A stretch of DNA of 64,000 nucleotides from Embleya sp040605455 (GTDB taxonomy: Bacteria; Actinomycetota; Actinomycetes; Streptomycetales; Streptomycetaceae), in the NCBI RefSeq assembly GCF_040605455.1, contig NZ_JBEXCV010000019.1, forward strand, positions 1 through 64,000, given 5' to 3'. Shown here one piece after another: positions 59,226 through 64,000 of this stretch. Each line of letters opens with the position of its first letter. Position 1 is the stretch's first letter. The notes below the pieces were generated by a model. It was not told where the DNA came from and searched no databases. It worked only from the letters and a program-made list of their open reading frames with translations. Position numbers and translations under genes: made by a program.

Positions 59226-62200
59226 GTGAGCAACTTCGGGTTCCTTCAGGCCGAGTGGCCGGAGCTGCACAGTGAGGCACTCCGTGCTGAGCGGCTGGCC
59301 CACGCGGACCCGCGGGCGTCCGCGTTCTACGCGCGCCGCGTGCTGGAGCTCGCACTGACGTGGTTGTTCGAGGCGGACGATGCGCTGGAGTTGCCGTACC
59401 AGACCGATCTGGCCGCGCTGATCGCCGAGCCGACGCTGGTCAGGGCAGCCGGCCCGGCGATCCGGGCGAAGATGGATGTGATCCGCCGTCAGGGCAACGT
59501 CGCTGTGCACCGCAAGACGCCCGTCGCTCCGAAGGACGCGGTGCGTACGGTCGCCGAGCTGTTCCACGTCATGTACTGGATGGCCCACACCTACACCCTC
59601 GACCAGGCCAACCTTCCCGCGCCCGCCGTCGCGTTCGACACCGCGCTGATCCCGCGCCCGGTCTCGGCCGAGATGCGGATCGCCAAGCAGGCCGAGCTGA
59701 AGGCCCTGGCAGAAAAGTACGCCGCGCAGGACGCCGCTCTGGCAGCCGAGCGGAAGAAGAACCAGGACCTCGACGCCGAGATCGTTGAACTGCGCACGCA
59801 GATCAAGGCAGCCAAGGCGGCGAACGAGGCCCACCCGGACACCCACGACTACAACGAGGCCGAGACTCGCACCCTGATCATCGACCTCCTCCTCAAGGAG
59901 GCCGGCTGGGCACTGGACCAGCCGCAGGACCGCGAGTACTCAGTCACCGGGCTGCCGGAGTCGGCCGCCACCTCCGGCAAGGGCAAGATCGACTACGTCC
60001 TGTGGGACGACGACGGCAAGCCCCTCGCCCTTGTGGAGGCCAAGCGCACCACCCGCGACCCGAAGCAGGGCAAGCACCAGGCCAAGGTCTACGCGGACGC
60101 CTTGGAGGCGCAGTTCAACCAGCGTCCGGTGATCTTCTACACCAACGGCTACCACGCGTACCTCTGGGACGACCTGAAATACCCGCCTCGTGAGGTCCAG
60201 GGCTTCTACACCAAGGACGAGCTGCGCCTGCTGGTTCAGCGCCGCGCCGGCCGCCGCATCCTCGCGCAGCTGCCGATCAACGAGCAGATCGCCGGCCGCC
60301 ATTACCAGACGAGGGCCATCCGGCGGATCGCCGACGCGTTCGAGAAGGACTCGCTGCGCCAGGCCCTGCTCGTGATGGCGACCGGCTCGGGCAAGACACG
60401 CACTGTCATCGCTCTGAGCGACCTGATGATGCGCGCCAACTGGGCCAAGCGCATCCTCTTCCTCGCCGACCGTAAGGCGCTGGTGAAGCAGGCCACCAAC
60501 GCCTTCAAGGAGCACCTGCCCGGGGCCCCCGTCGTCGACCTGCTGGATGAGAAGGACCCCAACGCTCGGGTATTCGTCTCGACTTACCCGACGATGATGA
60601 ACCTGATCAACCAGACCGATGCCGAGGGCCGCCGCCTCTTCGGTCCCGGCTTCTTCGACCTGATCGTCATCGACGAGGCACACCGCTCGATCTACCAGAA
60701 GTACGGCGCGATCTTCGACTACTTCGATGCTCTGTTGGTCGGGCTGACGGCCACGCCCAAGGACGAGGTCGACCGCAACACCTACCGCCGCTTCGAGCTG
60801 CAGGACGGCGTGCCCACCGACGTCTACAGCCTGGACGAGGCCGTGGCCGAGGGCTACCTGGTCGCCCCGCGCGCCGTCGACGTCCCGCTGAGTTTCCAGC
60901 GCGGCGGGATCAAGTATGACGACCTGTCCGAAGAGGACAAGGAGAAGTGGGACGAGACGGAGTGGAGCGAGGACGGTGACGTCCCCGACGAGATCACGAC
61001 CGAGGAGCTCAACAAGTATCTCTTCAACGCCGACACCGTCGACAAGGCCCTGCAGGTGCTGATGACCCACGGGCTGAAGGTCGACGGCGGTGACAAGCTC
61101 GGCAAGACCATCATCTTCGCTGCCAACAACACGCACGCCGAGTTCATCGCGGAGCGCTTCGACAAGAACTACCCACACCTCAAGGGTGCCTTCGCGCAGG
61201 TCATCACCCACCGCAAGGAGTACGCGCAGAGCCTGATCGACGACTTCTCCGACTCCTCGAAGTTCCCGCAGATAGCCGTCTCCGTCGACATGCTGGACAC
61301 CGGCATCGACGTCCCCGCAGTGGTCAACCTGGTCTTCTTCAAGCTGGTGCGCTCCAAGACCAAGTTCTGGCAGATGATCGGCCGCGGCACCCGCCTCGCA
61401 CCCGACCTCTTCGGCCCCAACAAGAGCAAGGACGGCTTCCTGGTCTTCGACCTGTGCCAGAACATCGAGTTCTTCAACCAGAACCTGATGCGTGCTGAAG
61501 GCAAGCTCTCCCCCTCGCTCAGCCGGCGAATCTTCGAGCGCCGCGCGGACCTGCTTCTCGCACTCGACGGTGCGTCGGACTCCGGCCGGGACTCGGGCCC
61601 GGGGCCGGCCATGCACCCGGATTCCGACGGCATGGCTACTGAAGTCGGCCTGCGCTGGGACCTCGCCACGCGGCTGCACGACGAGGTCACGGCAATGAAC
61701 CCGGAGAACTTCCTGGTGCGCCCGCAGCGGGAGTTCCTCGATACGTTCACCGACTTCGACGCCTGGCTCACATTCACGCCGGATGCCCACGCTCAGGTAG
61801 TCGACCACCTGGCCGGGCTCCCAACCGGCTTCCGGGACAAGGGCGATACCGGCGAGGAGGCCAAGCGCTTCGACCTGATCGCGCTCCGCCTCCAGCTCGC
61901 TGTCATGAACGGCGATCCGGGCTTCACACGCCTGCGGGACCAGGTCCAGGAAATCGCTTCCACCCTGCTCGACCAGCTGACCATCCCCGCGATCAAGACC
62001 CAGCAGCTTCTGCTCGACGAGGTTGCGGGCGACGAGTGGTGGCAGGACGTCACTCTGCCCATGCTGGAGACCATGCGCCGCCGCGTGCGTGGCCTCGTCC
62101 GCCTGATCGAGAAGAGCAAGCGCAACATCGTCTACACCGACTTCGAGGACGAACTCGGTCAGTTGACCGCCGCATCCCTGAACGGCATGGAGGTCGGCAC

Positions 62201-62687
62201 CGACCTCACCCGCTTCGAGCAGAAGGTCCGCATCTACCTCAACACGCACCAGGAGCAGCTCGCCGTCCAGAAGATCCGGCGCAATAAGCAGATCACCGCC
62301 CTGGACCTGTCGGGGCTTGAAGCGATCTTCATCGAGGCCGGCCTCGCCACCACCGCCGACATCGACCACGTCAGGGACACCAACGGCGGCCTCGGGCTCT
62401 TCCTTCGCTCGCTGACAGGCCTGGAGCGGGACGCCGCCGCCCTGGCCTTCGAGATGTTCCAGCAGGGCAAGGCCTGCACTGCCAACCAGCTCCGCTTTTC
62501 CAACGAGCTGATCGACTACCTCGCGCGCAATGGCACGATCGACGTGGCCGCGCTCTATGAGTCCCCGTTCACGGCCATCGCCCCGACCGGCCCCGAAGCG
62601 ATCTTCCACGAGGCGGACGTGGACGCCATGGTGACAATTATCCACTCGATCCGTTCCACCGCTGTCGCCGCCGACGGTGCGGCCTGA
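59226..62687 (+). CDS. hsdR: Type I restriction enzyme subunit R
   Basis: A 1,153-aa HsdR. An N-terminal DUF4145 domain (about 10-135), a coiled-coil (about 160-205), a PD-(D/E)XK nuclease (GKIDYVLWDDDG...ALVEAKRT, about 250-285), a superfamily 2 motor with ATGSGKTRT, VIDEAHRS and TATPKD, and C-terminal QMIGRGTRL, followed by a helical interaction region. It translocates DNA and cuts at a distance when sites are unmethylated. It follows hsdS by 57 bp; GAAAGG precedes the GTG start. Confidence 0.96.
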   Translation: MSNFGFLQAEWPELHSEALRAERLAHADPRASAFYARRVLELALTWLFEADDALELPYQTDLAALIAEPTLVRAAGPAIRAKMDVIRRQGNVAVHRKTPVAPKDAVRTVAELFHVMYWMAHTYTLDQANLPAPAVAFDTALIPRPVSAEMRIAKQAELKALAEKYAAQDAALAAERKKNQDLDAEIVELRTQIKAAKAANEAHPDTHDYNEAETRTLIIDLLLKEAGWALDQPQDREYSVTGLPESAATSGKGKIDYVLWDDDGKPLALVEAKRTTRDPKQGKHQAKVYADALEAQFNQRPVIFYTNGYHAYLWDDLKYPPREVQGFYTKDELRLLVQRRAGRRILAQLPINEQIAGRHYQTRAIRRIADAFEKDSLRQALLVMATGSGKTRTVIALSDLMMRANWAKRILFLADRKALVKQATNAFKEHLPGAPVVDLLDEKDPNARVFVSTYPTMMNLINQTDAEGRRLFGPGFFDLIVIDEAHRSIYQKYGAIFDYFDALLVGLTATPKDEVDRNTYRRFELQDGVPTDVYSLDEAVAEGYLVAPRAVDVPLSFQRGGIKYDDLSEEDKEKWDETEWSEDGDVPDEITTEELNKYLFNADTVDKALQVLMTHGLKVDGGDKLGKTIIFAANNTHAEFIAERFDKNYPHLKGAFAQVITHRKEYAQSLIDDFSDSSKFPQIAVSVDMLDTGIDVPAVVNLVFFKLVRSKTKFWQMIGRGTRLAPDLFGPNKSKDGFLVFDLCQNIEFFNQNLMRAEGKLSPSLSRRIFERRADLLLALDGASDSGRDSGPGPAMHPDSDGMATEVGLRWDLATRLHDEVTAMNPENFLVRPQREFLDTFTDFDAWLTFTPDAHAQVVDHLAGLPTGFRDKGDTGEEAKRFDLIALRLQLAVMNGDPGFTRLRDQVQEIASTLLDQLTIPAIKTQQLLLDEVAGDEWWQDVTLPMLETMRRRVRGLVRLIEKSKRNIVYTDFEDELGQLTAASLNGMEVGTDLTRFEQKVRIYLNTHQEQLAVQKIRRNKQITALDLSGLEAIFIEAGLATTADIDHVRDTNGGLGLFLRSLTGLERDAAALAFEMFQQGKACTANQLRFSNELIDYLARNGTIDVAALYESPFTAIAPTGPEAIFHEADVDAMVTIIHSIRSTAVAADGAA

Positions 62688-62710
62688 CCATTTCACGCAG
62701 GAGAGAGACA

Positions 62711-62833
62711 GTGGCACCGCAGCAGAGCGATCAGCAAAACAACCGCCCTGGCATCAGGCGGAGCGGTCGTCTGGACTTCAGCGCGCCTGGGGACGACTGG
62801 TACGTCACCTGCCCTGCGCGCGGAACGAGGTAG
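62711..62833 (+). CDS. 40-codon ORF directly after hsdR
   Basis: A GTG-initiated frame of 40 codons (MAPQQSDQQNNRPGIRRSGR, then LDFSAPGDDWYVTCPARGTR) ends at TAG 62831-62833. AGGAGAG lies 6 nt before the GTG, a strong ribosome site, 23 bp after hsdR. It may be a small protein of the restriction locus or the 5' end of a gene whose rest was lost. No homology is recognised. The following 180 bp before the hydrolase gene hold nothing else I can assign. Confidence 0.45.
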   Translation: MAPQQSDQQNNRPGIRRSGRLDFSAPGDDWYVTCPARGTR

Positions 62834-63013
62834 GCAGGCGGCAGCGACCTCATCGAACCCCACGCAGTCCATGCAGTAGGCCGCCTGTCGGGAAGGGGGC
62901 TCCGCCGGCGAACTCCTCCAACGAAAATGAAACTAACGCCTCAAGAGAGCTTGACCCATTAGTCACTTCGGCGGTACAACTGACGCATCAGCACGCCGAC
63001 GAAGGAAGAGATC

Positions 63014-63889
63014 ATGGGCATCGCCGCCATTCCCCAGGTTGCACACCGCTTCGTGGACGTCGACGGGGTTCGGGTGTTCTACCGGGAGACCGGGCCCGCA
63101 GATGCGCCCACGCTGCTTCTGCTGCACGGGTTTCCGTCGGCCTCGCATCAGTTCCGTCGGCTCATGGACGCGCTGGGCAACGACTTTCGGCTGATCGCGC
63201 CGGACTACCCCGGATTCGGGCACACCGAGGTGCCGGTCGGGTTCACCTACTCGTTCGAGCGACTCACCGACGTGGTCGAGGGGTTCGTGGACGCACTCGG
63301 TCTGGCGCGGTACGTGCTCTACACCTTCGACTTCGGCGGCCCGATCGGCCTGCGGCTGGCCGAGCGCCGGCCGGCGGCGGTGGCCGGGCTGATCGTGCAG
63401 AACGCCAACGCCTACGCCGAGGGCCTGTCCGAGATGGCCCGCGACTTCATCGCGCTCACCCCCGACGTGCCGGGCGCCCGGGAGAAGGCCGCCCAACTCC
63501 TGGTGCTGCCGGTCACCCGGAGCCAGTACGAGGGCGGCACGACCGACCCCGCCCTGGTGGCCCCCGACGGCTGGACCCTGGACCAGCACTTCCTGGACCA
63601 ACCGGGGCGCAAGGAGGCCCAGGTCGATCTGGCGCTGAACTACCACACCAACGTCACGCTGTACCCGAAGTGGCAGGCCTGGCTGGCCGAACACCGCCCG
63701 GCGACGCTCATCGTCTGGGGCCGCAACGACATCTTCTTCCCGGAACCCGGCGCACACGCCTACCTCGCCGACATCCCGAACGCCGAGCTGCACATCCTGG
63801 ACACCGGCCACTTCGCCCTGGAGGACAAGCTCCCGGAAATCGCCCCCTTGATCGCGGACTTCCTGGCCCGAACCTGGAACGGCAGTTGA
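63014..63889 (+). CDS. Alpha/beta hydrolase with Asp nucleophile (haloalkane dehalogenase/epoxide hydrolase-like)
   Basis: A 291-aa alpha/beta hydrolase: LLLLHGFPSASHQFRRLM (oxyanion HGFP), the nucleophile elbow TFDFGGPIG with Asp where esterases have Ser, VWGRNDIFFPEPG and the catalytic His in DTGHFALEDK. An Asp elbow of the F-D-[YF]-G-[AG]-P type occurs in dehalogenase- and epoxide-hydrolase-like enzymes widespread in actinomycetes. GAAGGAAGAG precedes the ATG. The substrate is unknown. Confidence 0.88.
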   Translation: MGIAAIPQVAHRFVDVDGVRVFYRETGPADAPTLLLLHGFPSASHQFRRLMDALGNDFRLIAPDYPGFGHTEVPVGFTYSFERLTDVVEGFVDALGLARYVLYTFDFGGPIGLRLAERRPAAVAGLIVQNANAYAEGLSEMARDFIALTPDVPGAREKAAQLLVLPVTRSQYEGGTTDPALVAPDGWTLDQHFLDQPGRKEAQVDLALNYHTNVTLYPKWQAWLAEHRPATLIVWGRNDIFFPEPGAHAYLADIPNAELHILDTGHFALEDKLPEIAPLIADFLARTWNGS

Positions 63890-63941
63890 TCGCCGGCTGA
63901 TCGCGGACTTCCCGAACCGCCCGGCACGGCAGCCGATCGCC
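63848..63941. repeat. Imperfect tandem duplication at the hydrolase 3' end
   Basis: The last 45 bp or so of the hydrolase gene (from 63848) are followed by a diverged copy starting at 63897 (both begin TGATCGCGGACTTCC and end GATCGCC). The copy lies after the stop codon. Confidence 0.6.
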
Positions 63942-64000
63942 AACCTCCCGACATGATTCGGCGGCTCCGGCCGGCCACCGGGAGTGGCTCTCGGCACCGG

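Noticed and set aside
59940..62717. 925-codon open frame on the minus strand
   Set aside because: It is antisense to hsdR and shows no known motif.

Overview
The window is high-GC DNA from a filamentous actinomycete of the Streptomyces type. Pointers are the strong third-position G/C bias, GTG/TTG starts, 4-bp stop/start overlaps, SARP and LAL regulators, an NRPS gene with an accessory type II thioesterase and PPTase, and a salicylyl-CoA/gentisate gene set like that known from Streptomyces. I saw no rRNA, tRNA, CRISPR array or complete insertion sequence.

Layout. 1-13.3 kb: edge of a secondary-metabolite locus, with the 5' part of an NRPS gene (minus strand, running off the left edge), an MFS exporter with its ArsR-type repressor, a LAL/LuxR activator, a class C serine hydrolase and an odd histidine kinase carrying a LuxR DNA-binding domain. 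13.4-23.8 kb: an eight-gene minus-strand operon: CoA ligase, hotdog thioesterase, fused FAD-hydroxylase/OYE (salicyloyl-CoA 5-hydroxylase type), nitrilase, gentisate dioxygenase, FAH-family hydrolase, maleate isomerase and carboxylesterase. Together they would convert an ortho-substituted aromatic acid (possibly released from a nitrile or ester) through gentisate and maleylpyruvate to pyruvate and maleate/fumarate. 24-33.8 kb: glmS, two acetyltransferases, a fused indolepyruvate ferredoxin oxidoreductase and an acyl-CoA dehydrogenase. 33.9-48.5 kb: an accessory corridor mixing intact genes (SGNH lipase, TetR, a DNA ligase homologue without its lysine, type II thioesterase, SARP, metallophosphoesterase/PPTase pair, an Arg-rich repeat protein, DUF421, CYTH-CHAD, DUF427) with at least six gene relics formed by internal deletions. 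48.5-56.1 kb: a complete minus-strand operon for meta-cleavage of 3-hydroxyanthranilate to pyruvate and acetyl-CoA (eight enzymes). 56.4-62.8 kb: a type I restriction-modification island (hsdM-hsdS-hsdR plus a 40-codon ORF). 63-64 kb: an alpha/beta hydrolase with an Asp nucleophile.

How parts fit together. The PPTase at 41 kb and the type II thioesterase at 38 kb could serve the NRPS at the left edge, and the SARP and LAL regulators are candidate activators, but physical linkage is loose. The two aromatic operons end in central metabolites by different ring-cleavage logic (gentisate versus 3-hydroxyanthranilate). The most interesting items are the gentisate operon that has a maleate isomerase but no recognisable maleylpyruvate isomerase, the 570-aa Arg/Trp-rich protein with about 11-residue helical periodicity, the NRPS N-terminal carrier domain lacking its serine, and the DNA ligase homologue with Gln in place of the adenylated Lys.
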